A stretch of DNA of 64,000 nucleotides from Acidovorax soli (GTDB lineage: Bacteria; Pseudomonadota; Gammaproteobacteria; Burkholderiales; Burkholderiaceae_C). This document shows positions 1-8,564 of this stretch, piece by piece; position 1 is the stretch's first letter, and each line of letters starts with the position of its first letter. The notes beneath the pieces were generated by a model. The model was not told the DNA's origin, ran no database searches, and was given only the letters and a program-made list of their open reading frames with translations. The translations under genes were made by a program, and so were the position numbers. The stretch lies in the NCBI RefSeq assembly GCF_014207955.1, contig NZ_JACHLK010000026.1, positions 1 to 64,000 on the forward strand, given 5' to 3'.

Positions 1-1
1 G

Positions 2-88
2 CGTTATCGCCAAAGGGTATTGCACAACCTCGCCACAAAGGCCAAGGTCATGGGGATGCAACTCGTCCCTTGCGGCAGCGCTGTTTAA
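2..88 (+). CDS. 3' end of an unidentified gene (partial)
   Basis: The first 88 bases hold an open frame of 28 codons ending in TAA at 86-88, with no start inside the window. The visible tail is basic and ends in ...LVPCGSAV. It has the look of the C-terminus of a transposase or another small DNA-binding protein, but I cannot assign a family from 28 residues. No other frame here is more convincing. The start and identity lie upstream of the window. Confidence 0.4.
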   Translation, partial: RYRQRVLHNLATKAKVMGMQLVPCGSAV

Positions 89-133
89 GAACCTCAGGAA
101 AATCAACTGGTTGTCTGTTGTTTCTTGAGAGAT

Positions 134-425
134 CACGAAGCGTGTGTGTCCTGCGGCACACACGCCACCCCAGCTTCTGCGCTTCTCGGCACGGTCAGAA
201 GGGGGTGGATACCGAGACGGGCCATTGCTTCGCTCGGCCCGATCTGCCTCGCTGCGCTTGGCCTTGCAGAGCGATCGCGCCCACGCGTCGGCAGCGCGCA
301 GCGCGTAACCGACACCCGGCGTAGCTGCGCAGCAGCAGCCGTCTCTGACCCCGCTCCCACCCCTTCTGGCTGCGCCGAGAAGCGCAGGAGCTGGGGTGGG
401 TGCATGTGCCGAAGGACACATGCAC
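134..425. repeat. Large imperfect inverted repeat, about 75-bp arms
   Basis: The left arm (about 134-208) and the right arm (about 349-425) are reverse complements over roughly 75 bases with scattered mismatches. Both arms share the core GCGCTTCTCGGC and a CCACCCCAGCT block, and each carries its own small palindrome near the outer end (a GTGTGTGTCC...ACACAC type on the left, ATGTGTCC...ACATGCA on the right). About 140 bases separate the arms. It could be a dispersed intergenic element or a degenerate mobile-element remnant. Confidence 0.75.
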
Positions 426-526
426 TTCGTCGTCTGGCTCGTCGATGCTGTTTGACCGGAGCTGCCTCGCAGAGGCAGCGCAGGGAGTTCATCGACGCCC
501 ACCCCAGTTCCGAGCATCGCAGGCTG

Positions 527-553
527 CCCCCATCGCCCTTCGGGCGATGGGGG
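527..553. repeat. Perfect 12-bp hairpin
   Basis: CCCCCATCGCCC (527-538), a TTC loop, then GGGCGATGGGGG (542-553) form a perfect 12-bp stem. There is no T-run after it, so it is not a standard terminator. It resembles a REP/BIME-type intergenic palindrome. Confidence 0.7.
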
Positions 554-744
554 ACGCAGACTGGGGGTCGCCTTCTCTTTGGTGACTTTCTCTTGGCGAC
601 GCAAGAGAAAGTTACTGCGCCGCCGAGCGCACATCCCGGCCTCCGCCCTCAAAACAAAAGCCGAAGCACCCACAACCACAAACGGCAACACGCCCCCCCC
701 ACCACGCTACGATCCACCCCAAGCCCACCGCGCTTGCGCCCCGA

Positions 745-1506
745 ATGAACCCACTCTCAAAACCAACCCGTTACGAAGCCGTAGACGCCCTGCGCGCAGC
801 CGCCATGGTCTGGATGGCCGCCTTCCACTTCTGCTTCGACCTGGCCCATTTCGGCGTCTGGCCCCAGGACTTCCGCAATGACCCGGTCTGGACCACCCAG
901 CGCACCCTGATCCTGAGCCTGTTCCTGTTCTGCGCCGGCCTGGGCCAGGCCATCGCGCTGCACCAGGGCCAGACCTTCCAGCGATTCACCCGCCGCTGGC
1001 TGCAGATCGCCGGCTGCGCCCTGCTGGTGAGCCTGGGCTCGTTCTTCATGTTCCCGCGCAGCTTCATCTACTTCGGCGTGCTGCAGGGCATGGCGGTGAT
1101 GCTGCTGATCGCGCGCTTCACCGCCGGATGGGGCGCCTGGCTGTGGCTGTGCGGCCTGGTGGCCCTGGCCCTGCCCGCGGCGGCCACCCATCTGCTGACG
1201 GGGGCGTGGAGCGACCTGGCCCCGGCCTTCAATGCGCGCACGCTCAACTGGCTGGGCCTCGTGGCGCGCAAGCCCTTCACCGAGGACTATGTGCCCATCT
1301 TCCCCTGGCTGGGTGTGCTCTGGTGGGGGCTGGCTGCGGGCCAGTGGGCCCTGCGCAGGGGGAGCAGCGGCTGGCTGCAGGCGCCGCTGCCCAGGATGTT
1401 CACCCCCCTGGCGGTGCTGGGCCGCTGGTCCCTGAGCTTTTACATGGTGCACCAGCCGGTGCTCATTCCCATCGCGATGGGGCTGGCCTGGGTCTCCAAG
1501 CCGTGA
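745..1506 (+). CDS. DUF1624 (heparan-alpha-glucosaminide N-acetyltransferase-like) membrane protein
   Basis: This 253-residue protein is a multi-pass inner-membrane protein of the DUF1624 family, related to the catalytic membrane domain of heparan-alpha-glucosaminide N-acetyltransferase. It begins with the family hallmark RYEAVDALRAAAMVWMAAFH, followed by about seven hydrophobic segments, and ends with a typical SLSFYMVHQPVLIPI helix. The family is thought to move acyl groups across the membrane, but the bacterial substrate is unknown. It stands alone, faces the foldase gene and is separated from it by a bidirectional hairpin. ATG 745 directly precedes the conserved N-terminus. Confidence 0.85.
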   Translation: MNPLSKPTRYEAVDALRAAAMVWMAAFHFCFDLAHFGVWPQDFRNDPVWTTQRTLILSLFLFCAGLGQAIALHQGQTFQRFTRRWLQIAGCALLVSLGSFFMFPRSFIYFGVLQGMAVMLLIARFTAGWGAWLWLCGLVALALPAAATHLLTGAWSDLAPAFNARTLNWLGLVARKPFTEDYVPIFPWLGVLWWGLAAGQWALRRGSSGWLQAPLPRMFTPLAVLGRWSLSFYMVHQPVLIPIAMGLAWVSKP

Positions 1507-1532
1507 CGTGATTGGCCAAGCAAATCCCATGA

Positions 1533-1558
1533 AAAAACGCGGCCGAGGCCGCGTTTTT
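1533..1558. terminator. Bidirectional rho-independent terminator
   Basis: AAAAACGCGGCC (1533-1544) pairs with GGCCGCGTTTTT (1547-1558). The A-tract on one side and T-tract on the other let it serve both converging genes (745-1506 and 1587-2372). Confidence 0.85.
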
Positions 1559-1586
1559 GCTGGGAGGGGGGCTTATTGGGGATCGA

Positions 1587-2372
1587 TTACTCGACCTTGG
1601 CCTTGGAGCGCAGCTCTTCCTGGTACTTGGCCAGCTTTTGCTGTTGCAGTTGCTGGGCGACCTGGGGCTTCACGTCTTCGAGCTTGGGCAGCTCGGCCTG
1701 GCGCACGTCGTCCAGACGGATGATGTGGTAGCCGAACTGGCTCTTGACCGGGGTCTGCGACATCTTGCCCTTTTCGAGCTTGATCATGGCTTCGGTGAAT
1801 TCCGAGACATAGCTCGAAGGGCTGGCCCAGTCCATGGCGCCGCCGTTGGCACCGGAGCCTGGGTCCTTGGATTGCTTCTTGGCGATCTCTTCGAACTTGG
1901 CGCCCTTGTTGATGGCGGCGATGGCGGCCTTGGCGTCGGCTTCCTTCTCGATCAGGATGTGGCTGGCCTTGTATTCCTTGCCGCTGTTGGCGGCAACGAA
2001 CTTGTCGTACTCGGCCTTGATTTCCTCGTCCGTCACGGGATTGTTCTTCTGGAAGTCCACGAACAGTTCACGGATCAGGATGGTCTGGCGTGCCATTTCC
2101 ATCTGGACCTTGAAGTCACCCGAGGTTTCCAGGCCGCGCTTTTGCGCTTCCTGCATGAAGACTTCGCGGGTGATCAGTTCGTCCTTGATCTGGCCTTCGA
2201 CTTCCGGCGTCACGGGGCGGCCCGAGTTGGCCAGTTGGCGCTTGAACACTTCAGCGCGTTCCTTGGGGATGGCCTTGCCATTGACGATGGCGAGATTCTG
2301 GGCGGAAACGGGCAGGGCCATCGTGCCCAGCACGGCAGCGGCCACGAGGCCGGACAGGAGCTGTTTCTTCAT
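1587..2372 (-). CDS. Periplasmic parvulin-type peptidyl-prolyl isomerase (foldase)
   Basis: A 261-residue PpiC-type foldase that would catalyse cis-trans isomerisation at proline and assist folding of exported proteins. Starting at ATG 2372 the protein begins MKKQLLSGLVAAAVLG with a clear Sec signal peptide ending near PVSAQ, so the longer in-frame upstream starts are rejected. A SurA_N-like helical region follows (about 30-130), then a parvulin domain (about 130-230) with the family patterns ASHILIEKEADA, SKDPGSGANGGAMDW and FGYHIIRLDD, and a charged tail. Many betaproteobacteria carry this gene near bolA and yciB, as here. I leave the symbol empty because PrsA, PpiC and SurA names overlap for this group. 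Confidence 0.9.
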   Translation of the reverse strand: MKKQLLSGLVAAAVLGTMALPVSAQNLAIVNGKAIPKERAEVFKRQLANSGRPVTPEVEGQIKDELITREVFMQEAQKRGLETSGDFKVQMEMARQTILIRELFVDFQKNNPVTDEEIKAEYDKFVAANSGKEYKASHILIEKEADAKAAIAAINKGAKFEEIAKKQSKDPGSGANGGAMDWASPSSYVSEFTEAMIKLEKGKMSQTPVKSQFGYHIIRLDDVRQAELPKLEDVKPQVAQQLQQQKLAKYQEELRSKAKVE

Positions 2373-2439
2373 GCGGAATCCAAAAAATGAGAAGGTAATT
2401 TGCCAGCTGAAATCCGGCAGATGGAGATATAAGGCCGGT

Positions 2440-2733
2440 TCAGAGAATTTCAATGGCAAGGGCGTGAACGCCCTGGTCGATAAATTCCTGCAGCGAATCA
2501 TACACAAGCCGGTGGCGCGCCACCCGGGCCTTGCCTGTAAACATTGGTGAGGCGATCCGCACGCGAAAGTGGGTGCCAAAGCCGGTTCCATTGGCGCCCG
2601 CGTGGCCGGCATGGTCGGCGCTCTCGTCGATCACCTCCAGCGCCGTGGGCGCCAGGCGCTCGGCCAGGCGCGCCTGCATCTGCCGGGCCAGGGAGGGCGT
2701 GGCGGCGGCATCGGGGGTCGTCGCCATGGTCAT
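2440..2733 (-). CDS. bolA: BolA family protein
   Basis: A 97-residue BolA-like protein. BolA proteins partner with monothiol glutaredoxins in iron-sulphur trafficking and can act in stress and morphology control. The class II KH-like fold is visible: ALEVIDES, then [29 protein letters not shown] with the conserved H-R-x-V-Y segment, and an ALAIEIL end. The start at 2733 overlaps the stop of yciB as ATGA, which indicates translational coupling. A second ATG two codons later (2727) is possible. The foldase gene follows downstream on the same strand. Confidence 0.9.
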   Translation of the reverse strand: MTMATTPDAAATPSLARQMQARLAERLAPTALEVIDESADHAGHAGANGTGFGTHFRVRIASPMFTGKARVARHRLVYDSLQEFIDQGVHALAIEIL

Positions 2734-3269
2734 GCAGCGGGCTCGTCGTTCTTGAGGTGGGGCGCAATGTAGATGCCCTGCGCCACCAAAAAGACCAGCG
2801 GAAACGCATAGCCCCAGAGCTTGAACTCCACCCAGGCCTCGGTGCTGAAATTGAGCACCACATAGGCATTGATGGCTGACATGAAGGCGCAGTAGAGCAC
2901 CCAGGCCACGTTCAGGCGCATCCAGACGCCCTCGGGCAGCTCCATCTGGCTGCCCAGCAGCAGCTTGAGGTAGTTCTTCTTGAGAATCCACAGCGCCACC
3001 GCGAGCGCCAACGCCATGGCGCCATAGAGCACCGTCGGCTTCCACTTGATGAAACGGTCATCCTGCAGCACCAGGGTGAGCGTGCCGAACAGCAGGATCA
3101 GCACCAGCGTCACCTTGTGCATGGTCTGCAGGCGCCGGTCGATCAGGTAGATCAGGGCCATCTGCACCACCGTGGCCGCCATCAGCACGCCGGTGGCCAC
3201 ATAGATGTTGTAGAACTTGTAGGCGCCGACGAACAGCAGGATGGGGAAGAAGTCGATCAGGATTTTCAT
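2730..3269 (-). CDS. yciB: Inner-membrane-spanning protein YciB (septation protein A)
   Basis: A 179-residue YciB/IspZ protein, the same length as the E. coli protein. It opens with the family signature [20 protein letters not shown] and has five or so membrane helices, including [24 protein letters not shown]. The family is linked to envelope integrity and septation through contacts with divisome and elongasome proteins. Its stop overlaps the bolA start by four bases. Confidence 0.93.
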   Translation of the reverse strand: MKILIDFFPILLFVGAYKFYNIYVATGVLMAATVVQMALIYLIDRRLQTMHKVTLVLILLFGTLTLVLQDDRFIKWKPTVLYGAMALALAVALWILKKNYLKLLLGSQMELPEGVWMRLNVAWVLYCAFMSAINAYVVLNFSTEAWVEFKLWGYAFPLVFLVAQGIYIAPHLKNDEPAA

Positions 3270-3331
3270 TGAATGCGAACGTCAGTTCTTCATGTATTGC
3301 GCTGCACCCCACACGGCGCGCTGGCCAGACC

Positions 3332-3411
3332 AGCGGCCGCCGCGCAAGGGCCGCCCCGCCGCGCTGGCGGCGTCCCCCTTGAGGGGGAAGGCGCGAAGCG
3401 ACTCAGGGGGT
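3332..3411 (-). repeat. Copy of a dispersed GC-rich intergenic repeat
   Basis: Read on the minus strand this segment runs CCCCCTGAGTCGCTTCGCGCC..., a CCCCCTCAAGGGGGA hairpin, then GCGGCGGGGCGGCCCTTGCGC. A second copy with the same blocks in the same order lies at about 40503-40612 on the plus strand. Only the central hairpin sequence differs in length. It fills the gap between yciB and msrB. Confidence 0.75.
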
Positions 3412-3419
3412 GCTTCATT

Positions 3420-3827
3420 TCACTTGTCTTCGAAATCGAGAGAGGCCGAATTCATGCAGTAACGCAGGCCGGTGGGCTGGGGACCGTCTTCGAACACATG
3501 GCCCAGGTGGGCCCCGCATTGTGCACACACCGTCTCGGTGCGCACCATGCCATGGCTGTGGTCCACGATTTCCTGGATGGCGCCCGGCACGGCTTCGGAA
3601 AAACTGGGCCAGCCGCAGCCCGCGTCGAACTTGGTGTGCGAATCGAACAGCTTGGCGCCGCAGCAGATGCAGTGGTAGCTGCCGTCGGCCCAGTGGGCCT
3701 CGTACTTGCCGGTGAAGGGGCGTTCGGTGGCAGCGTAGCGCGTTACCTGCAGGGCCGCGGGTTCGGCGCCCTTTTCCTGGAGCACGGCCTGCCATTGGGC
3801 ATCGGTCTTGTGGACGGGATAGGTCAT
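3420..3827 (-). CDS. msrB: Peptide-methionine (R)-S-oxide reductase
   Basis: A 135-residue MsrB that reduces methionine-R-sulfoxide in proteins in the cytoplasm. The catalytic cysteine is C124 in RYCMNSASL. Two CxxC pairs that bind structural zinc are present (C53/C56 in CICCGAKL, C101/C104 in [10 protein letters not shown]). The GCGWPSF and GHVF motifs are intact. The ATG at 3827 overlaps the selO stop as ATGA, so the two redox genes are translationally coupled. Confidence 0.96.
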   Translation of the reverse strand: MTYPVHKTDAQWQAVLQEKGAEPAALQVTRYAATERPFTGKYEAHWADGSYHCICCGAKLFDSHTKFDAGCGWPSFSEAVPGAIQEIVDHSHGMVRTETVCAQCGAHLGHVFEDGPQPTGLRYCMNSASLDFEDK

Positions 3828-5308
3828 GATGAACAGCTGATCTCGATGGTGGACGCCCAGGCGGGCGGGAAGGCAGCGTAGGAATCGTGCCCCGGATGCT
3901 CCTCACATGGGCTCGCCAGCAGCCGCTGCAAGGTTTGGAGCACGCTGAAGTCGCCAAGTTTCGCTGCACGGATGGCTTCTTCGCACAAATGGTTGCGCAG
4001 CACGAACTTGGGGTTCACGGCCAGCATGGCCTCCGATGCACGGGCCCGGTCGGCCAGCCGGGGCTCGGCCAGGTACGTGGCCAGCCAGGCATCCCAGCCC
4101 TCCTGGTCGGGCACCATGCCGCGCACAGGCTCGAATTCGCCCGTGCCGACAGCATGCGACAGGCGGCGCCAGAAGATGGGGTAGTCCACGCCGCCCTTGG
4201 CCAGCAGCACCAGCAGGCCATCGACCAGTTCGGCATCGCCCTCCCCGGCCACAGTGCCCAGGCCCAGCTTGGCACGCATGCGGGCCATGAATTCGGCCGG
4301 GAACACTGTCTTGTACGACTCCAGCGCGGCCATGGCCAGTTCCTGGTCGCCGATCAGCGGCAGCAGCGCCTGCGCCAGGCAGAACACATTCCAGTACGCC
4401 ACATTGGGCTGGCGGTTGTAGGCATAGCGGCCCTGGGTGTCGCTGTGGTTGCAGACATGGCCGGGCACGAAGGAGTCGAGGAACTGGAACGGGCCGTAGT
4501 CGATGGTCAGGCCCAGGATGCTCATGTTGTCGGTGTTCATCACCCCATGGCAGAAGCCCACGGCCTGCCACTGCGCCATGAGCACGGCCGTGCGCTCGCT
4601 CACCGCCTGCAGCAGCGCGGCGTAGGGGTTGCCCGCCAACTCGCTGCGCCCCCGGCATTCAGGGTAGTAGCGGTCGATCACATAGTCGGCCAGGGCCTTG
4701 AGCTCCGCCTCCATGCCATTGGCCGAGAAATGCTCGAAGTGCCCGAAGCGGATGAAGCTGGGCGCCACGCGGGTCACCACGGCCGCCGTCTCGACCTCTT
4801 CGCGGCGCACCGGCGCGGGCGAACCCGTGATGCACAGCGCGCGCGTGGTCGGCACGCCCAGGGCATGCATGGCTTCGCTGCACAGGAACTCGCGGATGCT
4901 CGAGCGCAGCACGGCACGGCCATCGCCCATGCGGGAATACGGCGTGCGGCCAGCCCCTTTGAGCTGGATCTCGTAGCCACCAGCCGTTTCGCCCAGAAGG
5001 ATGGCACGGCCATCGCCCAGTTGCCCCGCCCAGATGCCGAACTGGTGCCCGCTGTAGACGCTGGCCAGCGGCCGTGAGCCCGGCAGCACCGTGTTGCCCG
5101 TGAAGGCCTGCAGGGCCGCGTCGCTGCGCAGCCACGCCTCGCTGATGCCCAACAGGCCTGCCACGTCGGCGCTGGCCCCCACCCAATGGGGGCTGGGCAA
5201 GGGCGTGGGCTGCAGCTCGGTGAAAAACGCCGGGCCCAGGCCCGCAAACCCGTGGCGCCAGGCCAGGCCGGATGCCGATGCGGCCTCGCTGTCGATGGAC
5301 ATGTTCAT
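3824..5308 (-). CDS. selO: Protein adenylyltransferase SelO (YdiU)
   Basis: A 494-residue SelO pseudokinase. The family transfers AMP from ATP to Ser, Thr or Tyr of target proteins, many of them in redox metabolism. The signature [20 protein letters not shown], followed by [20 protein letters not shown], is intact, as are [10 protein letters not shown] and the DYGPFQFLD metal-binding segment. The protein ends in SCSS: the third residue from the end is Cys, where the mammalian enzyme carries selenocysteine. It is the first gene of a two-gene unit with msrB. Confidence 0.95.
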   Translation of the reverse strand: MNMSIDSEAASASGLAWRHGFAGLGPAFFTELQPTPLPSPHWVGASADVAGLLGISEAWLRSDAALQAFTGNTVLPGSRPLASVYSGHQFGIWAGQLGDGRAILLGETAGGYEIQLKGAGRTPYSRMGDGRAVLRSSIREFLCSEAMHALGVPTTRALCITGSPAPVRREEVETAAVVTRVAPSFIRFGHFEHFSANGMEAELKALADYVIDRYYPECRGRSELAGNPYAALLQAVSERTAVLMAQWQAVGFCHGVMNTDNMSILGLTIDYGPFQFLDSFVPGHVCNHSDTQGRYAYNRQPNVAYWNVFCLAQALLPLIGDQELAMAALESYKTVFPAEFMARMRAKLGLGTVAGEGDAELVDGLLVLLAKGGVDYPIFWRRLSHAVGTGEFEPVRGMVPDQEGWDAWLATYLAEPRLADRARASEAMLAVNPKFVLRNHLCEEAIRAAKLGDFSVLQTLQRLLASPCEEHPGHDSYAAFPPAWASTIEISCSS

Positions 5309-5731
5309 GCCCCGATTGTCCCCGAGCCGCGAGGCCCCGCTCCCAGTCGGGACATGCCGAGGTTTGCGGCCTGTTTTGTCACCAATCGTTTCCAGACCGG
5401 CAACGATCCGCGCAGGACTTCAGAAAAACCTTCGGGACCATGAAAAAGCAGGAAAACCCAATTCAATCAATACCTTAAACGGATTTCACCGACCCCGACA
5501 AGACATCGTCACACAGGGCAATCACAGGGTAAACCCGCTGCTTTTACTGCAATCATTATTCCTAAAACTGAAATAGATAGTTCGCGACTGAATGGTTTTT
5601 TCATGAACACCATCGGCGTACAGTTCAACCCATCGATGAGCCGAACCCGCAAGGCGACTCACCGAACCCGGTCCGAAATGGTTTCGCTCCGGTTTGTCTG
5701 AGACGCTGTTTTACTTTCAAAGGATTTCATC
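5309..5731 (+). promoter_or_regulatory. Intergenic region with duplicated promoter/leader
   Basis: There is no gene in this 423-base gap. The first part holds the divergent upstream region of selO. The last 165 bases or so (about 5565-5731) match 24536-24704 at most positions, including GTTCGCGACTGA, GCGTACAGTTCA, CCATCGATGAGCCGAACCCGC, GGCGACTCACCGAACCCGG and a final AAGGATTTCATC before the ATG. A possible sigma-70 pair is TTTTTT plus TACAGT at a 17-base spacing. The second copy has the same arrangement. Confidence 0.6.
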
Positions 5732-6025
5732 ATGAACACGACCGCCCGCTTCCTCTCCATCGCCGCTGTGGCTGCTTTCGCTTCCTTCGGTGCCCACGCC
5801 GACGAAGCCGATGCTTCGCAATTTGCCACCAAGTTCGACACCAACCGCACCCGCGCCGAAGTGGCAGCCGAAGCCGCCACCGTGGCACAAACGCGCAGCA
5901 TCGAGCCCGCTGGTTCGCGTGTGGCGACCTACAAGTCCACCGCCGACCGCGCTGCTGTGCGTGCCCAGGCTGCTAACGCTGTGCGCACCGGCCAGATCTC
6001 CCACGGCGAAGTCGGCGCCCTGTAA
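5732..6025 (+). CDS. Small secreted DUF4148-like protein, copy 1
   Basis: A 97-residue protein with a signal peptide (MNTTARFLSIAAVAAFASFG, cleavage likely after AHA) and a mature part rich in Ala, Arg and Glu. The mature part has the blocks DEADASQF, NRTRAEVAAEA, EPAGSR and RAAVRAQA. It resembles the DUF4148 family of small exported Burkholderiales proteins, whose function is unknown. It is the first of a tandem pair. A nearly identical pair lies at 24705-25347. An AAAGGA ribosome-binding site precedes the ATG. Confidence 0.8.
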   Translation: MNTTARFLSIAAVAAFASFGAHADEADASQFATKFDTNRTRAEVAAEAATVAQTRSIEPAGSRVATYKSTADRAAVRAQAANAVRTGQISHGEVGAL

Positions 6026-6078
6026 GACGCGCTGTACCGGCCCCTGCTCCATTGACCAAATCAAGAATCGAGATCACC

Positions 6079-6372
6079 ATGAACAAGACCGCACGTTTCC
6101 TGTCCATCGCCGCTGTGGCTGCTTTCTCTGCCTTTGGCGCCCACGCTGACGAAGCTGACGCTTCGCAGTTCGCCCTGAAGTTCGACACGAACCGCACCCG
6201 CGCCGAAGTGGCCGCTGAAGCCGCTACCGTGGCCCAGACCCGCAGCCTGGAACCCGCTGGTTCGCGCGTCGTGACTTACAAGTCCACCGCCGACCGCGCT
6301 GCCGTGCGCGCCGCCGCTGCCGAAGCCGTGCGCCTGGGCCAGATCCCTTCGGGCGAAATCAGCGCCTTCTGA
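6079..6372 (+). CDS. Small secreted DUF4148-like protein, copy 2
   Basis: A tandem paralogue of the preceding gene, also 97 residues, with the same signal peptide and the same blocks (DEADASQFALKF, NRTRAEVAAEAAT, EPAGSRVVTYKS). The start is set at ATG 6079 because this restores exact alignment with the three other copies. An upstream in-frame ATG at 6052 would add nine residues in front of the signal peptide. The gap from copy 1 is 53 bases, so one transcript is likely, ending at the hairpin at 6481. Confidence 0.8.
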   Translation: MNKTARFLSIAAVAAFSAFGAHADEADASQFALKFDTNRTRAEVAAEAATVAQTRSLEPAGSRVVTYKSTADRAAVRAAAAEAVRLGQIPSGEISAF

Positions 6373-6480
6373 ACACCCAGCCTGACAAGGCTCGTCAGTT
6401 GCGGGCCTTCCCATGGTGGTGGTGTTTCACGGTCGTGGGCACCGCCACCATGTGGAAGTGTTTCCCCCATACTCTTAAAA

Positions 6481-6505
6481 GGGCTCCCATGCGGGAGCCC
6501 TTTTT
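6481..6505 (+). terminator. Rho-independent terminator
   Basis: GGGCTCCC (6481-6488), loop ATGC, GGGAGCCC (6493-6500), then five T. It ends the small-protein pair. Confidence 0.88.
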
Positions 6506-6559
6506 CATGGGCGCGGGTTTGCCACAATCGACAGGGACATTTGCCGACCTGCCCGCACC

Positions 6560-8440
6560 ATGACCCGTACCTCCACCGCCCCGCCCCAGGACGTTTTCCA
6601 GATCGGCACCACCTCGTTCTCGTTCTCCGCAGATTCCAAGGTGGTGTTCGAAGACGGTGGCATGCGTTTCGATTTCAAGGCCAACCCTGTGCCCGCGCGC
6701 GGTACGCTGCGCGAGGAAGCCCTGCGCGCCTGGGATGGCACCCCTGCACCGCATCTTTGGTCCAGCGGCCTGTTCCATTTCGACGACCGCGCGGGGGAAC
6801 CGCATCGCGTGTTTTCCTACCCGAACACCGACCCGGGCTCCCCATTCCATCTCTACGTCCAGGGTGTGGCGTACGGCCTGCGCTTTTTCGGCCAGGTCGA
6901 GCTGGCCCCTGACCGCATCGCCCTGCGCGGCGTGCTGCGCCAGGAGCACCATGACGATGCAGAGGGCACGCCACTGCATCTGGTGCGCCACTTTCCGCGG
7001 GGCGAAGTACGCCCCAGGCCACGTGACTTCCACAGCCTGGACGCCGCACAGGCCGTGCCCGCCGGCACAGTGCGCCACCTGACCTTGCGCCAGCAATGGC
7101 GACCGGAGACCCCCAAGACAGACCGGTTTCCCGAAGAAGTGCTGGCGTTCACCGCCATCGAGTCGCTGATCCTGGACTACGCCTCCACGGACCACGCCCG
7201 TTTCACGGAACTGCCCGAGGCCATCGGCACGCTGCAACAGCTGACCCGGCTGGACCTGTCGAACACCAGCGTGCGCCACCTGCCCGACGCCATCGGGCAA
7301 CTGAGCCAATTGCGCCACCTGGCCATGTCCCCCGGGATGCTCACCAGCGTGTCCGAACAGATCGCCCAACTGCCCCACCTCGAACGGCTGGACCTGGCCT
7401 ACAACCAGCTCACGTCACTGCCCGAAGCCATAGGCCACATGCCCTCGCTCAAGGCACTGAATCTGAGCGGCAATGCCTTCACCTCGCTGCCCGCGTCGAT
7501 CGACCGCATCGAGAACCTGCAGGTGGACGTGCGCTACCTGCCGCTGTTTCGCGACATGCGCTACCGCCCCGAAATCGAGGTGACCACGAGCGCCGAGCCG
7601 TTTCTGGCCCGCAGCAGCCCGGCGCATGCCGCCCTGCTGCATGACGGCCTGGCCCGGCACGGGCTTCTGGACCACGAACCCCTTTTGCTGCGCCACGCGC
7701 GCCAGGCGCTGCGCTGGCGCACGACCGACCCCGACGCGCCGCCGGTACTGGGCGGCACCCGATTTGGCGGGGCGCCGGACCTGCCGCCCGGCCTGCCCTA
7801 CCCCACCACCGATGGCAAGCCCTGGCACTTCTATGCGCAGCTGGACCTCGACGCCATCGCAGGGCTGCAAAGCTGGCTGCCGCGTACCGGACGGCTGTAT
7901 TTCTTTGCCGAGAGCCAGGACCCGTCCGACGGCGTGCGCGTGTTGCACGACACGTCCCCGCGGGCGTCCCTCGCACCCCATACCTGGGGGCCAGAGGTCG
8001 ATTCGGTGGACGACATCGATGTGTCACGGGCCTACAAGGGCTACCGCGCCGTGGTGGACGCCACCGTGTCCCTGCCCATCCTCTACAACGGCCATGATCG
8101 CTACACGGGCGAGGATGCCGGACTCATGGAGATCTATGGGGATGACGCACTGAGCGATACCTATGCAGAGCTGGCCGACGAACTGGCATTCAGCCCGGAC
8201 AACCAGCATGGCGTGCACCTGCAGAACGCCTTTGTCTTCACCCAGCACGAAAGCCCCGAAGAACAATCCGTGGCGCTGCAACGCGGCAGCCCTGGAGAGT
8301 GGGTGGTCCTGTTGCGCCTGGGCTCCGACCAGCACCCGGGCTTCGAGTTCTGGGATGCCGGCACACTGACCTTTACCATCCACCGCAAGGACCTGGCCTT
8401 GGGTGACTTCTCGCGCGTGCTGGGCTTCATCGAGTCTTGA
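6560..8440 (+). CDS. Leucine-rich repeat protein fused to a DUF1963 (YwqG-like) domain
   Basis: A 626-residue protein without a signal peptide. Residues 1-200 are of unknown type. About 215-330 form four or five bacterial leucine-rich repeats (LPEAIGTLQQLTRLDLSNT, LPDAIGQL, LPEAIGHMPSLKALNLSGN). About 390-625 match DUF1963: GGTRFGGAPDLPPGLPYP, then WHFYAQLDLDAI and GRLYFFAE, ending near WVVLLRLGSD. DUF1963 proteins occur near polymorphic toxins and as predicted immunity or cargo-binding proteins, but no biochemical role is established. No convincing Shine-Dalgarno precedes ATG 6560. The gene is convergent with the GntR gene and is separated from it by a long hairpin element. Confidence 0.82.
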   Translation: MTRTSTAPPQDVFQIGTTSFSFSADSKVVFEDGGMRFDFKANPVPARGTLREEALRAWDGTPAPHLWSSGLFHFDDRAGEPHRVFSYPNTDPGSPFHLYVQGVAYGLRFFGQVELAPDRIALRGVLRQEHHDDAEGTPLHLVRHFPRGEVRPRPRDFHSLDAAQAVPAGTVRHLTLRQQWRPETPKTDRFPEEVLAFTAIESLILDYASTDHARFTELPEAIGTLQQLTRLDLSNTSVRHLPDAIGQLSQLRHLAMSPGMLTSVSEQIAQLPHLERLDLAYNQLTSLPEAIGHMPSLKALNLSGNAFTSLPASIDRIENLQVDVRYLPLFRDMRYRPEIEVTTSAEPFLARSSPAHAALLHDGLARHGLLDHEPLLLRHARQALRWRTTDPDAPPVLGGTRFGGAPDLPPGLPYPTTDGKPWHFYAQLDLDAIAGLQSWLPRTGRLYFFAESQDPSDGVRVLHDTSPRASLAPHTWGPEVDSVDDIDVSRAYKGYRAVVDATVSLPILYNGHDRYTGEDAGLMEIYGDDALSDTYAELADELAFSPDNQHGVHLQNAFVFTQHESPEEQSVALQRGSPGEWVVLLRLGSDQHPGFEFWDAGTLTFTIHRKDLALGDFSRVLGFIES

Positions 8441-8448
8441 GTGATCGA

Positions 8449-8564
8449 AAGAGCGGCAAACAAAGCTCAGCGAAGCGGTTCTGGCTAGGCGCTGCGTCGC
8501 AGGCAGTACGGGTAGTACGACAAGACGCAGCAACGACGCCAGAAGAGCTTTTTTTGCCGCTCAG
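8449..8564. repeat. Long interrupted hairpin element between convergent genes
   Basis: An outer stem AGAGCGGCAAACAAAGCTC (about 8449-8467) pairs with GAGCTTTTTTTGCCGCTC (about 8546-8563) with one mismatch. Inside it TTCTGGC...GCTGCGTC pairs imperfectly with GACGCAGCAACGACGCCAGAA, and the tip is GTAC-GGGTA-GTAC. The A/T runs in the outer stem mean it can end transcription from both sides. Its size and layered symmetry look like a dispersed repeat. It reaches the last codons of the GntR gene. Confidence 0.8.

Larger units (their letters stand above)
89..744. other. Non-coding stretch with inverted repeats
   Basis: I see no credible gene in these 656 bases. The frames that stay open are rich in Arg, Pro and Ala, lack ribosome-binding sites and cross the inverted repeats. 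The region holds one large imperfect inverted repeat and one compact perfect hairpin, listed separately, and it probably also holds the promoter of the DUF1624 gene that starts at 745. Confidence 0.6.

Noticed and set aside
125-748. 207-codon frame in the first intergenic region
   Set aside because: It passes through both inverted repeats, has Arg/Pro-rich low-complexity sequence and no RBS, and overlaps the better-supported DUF1624 start.
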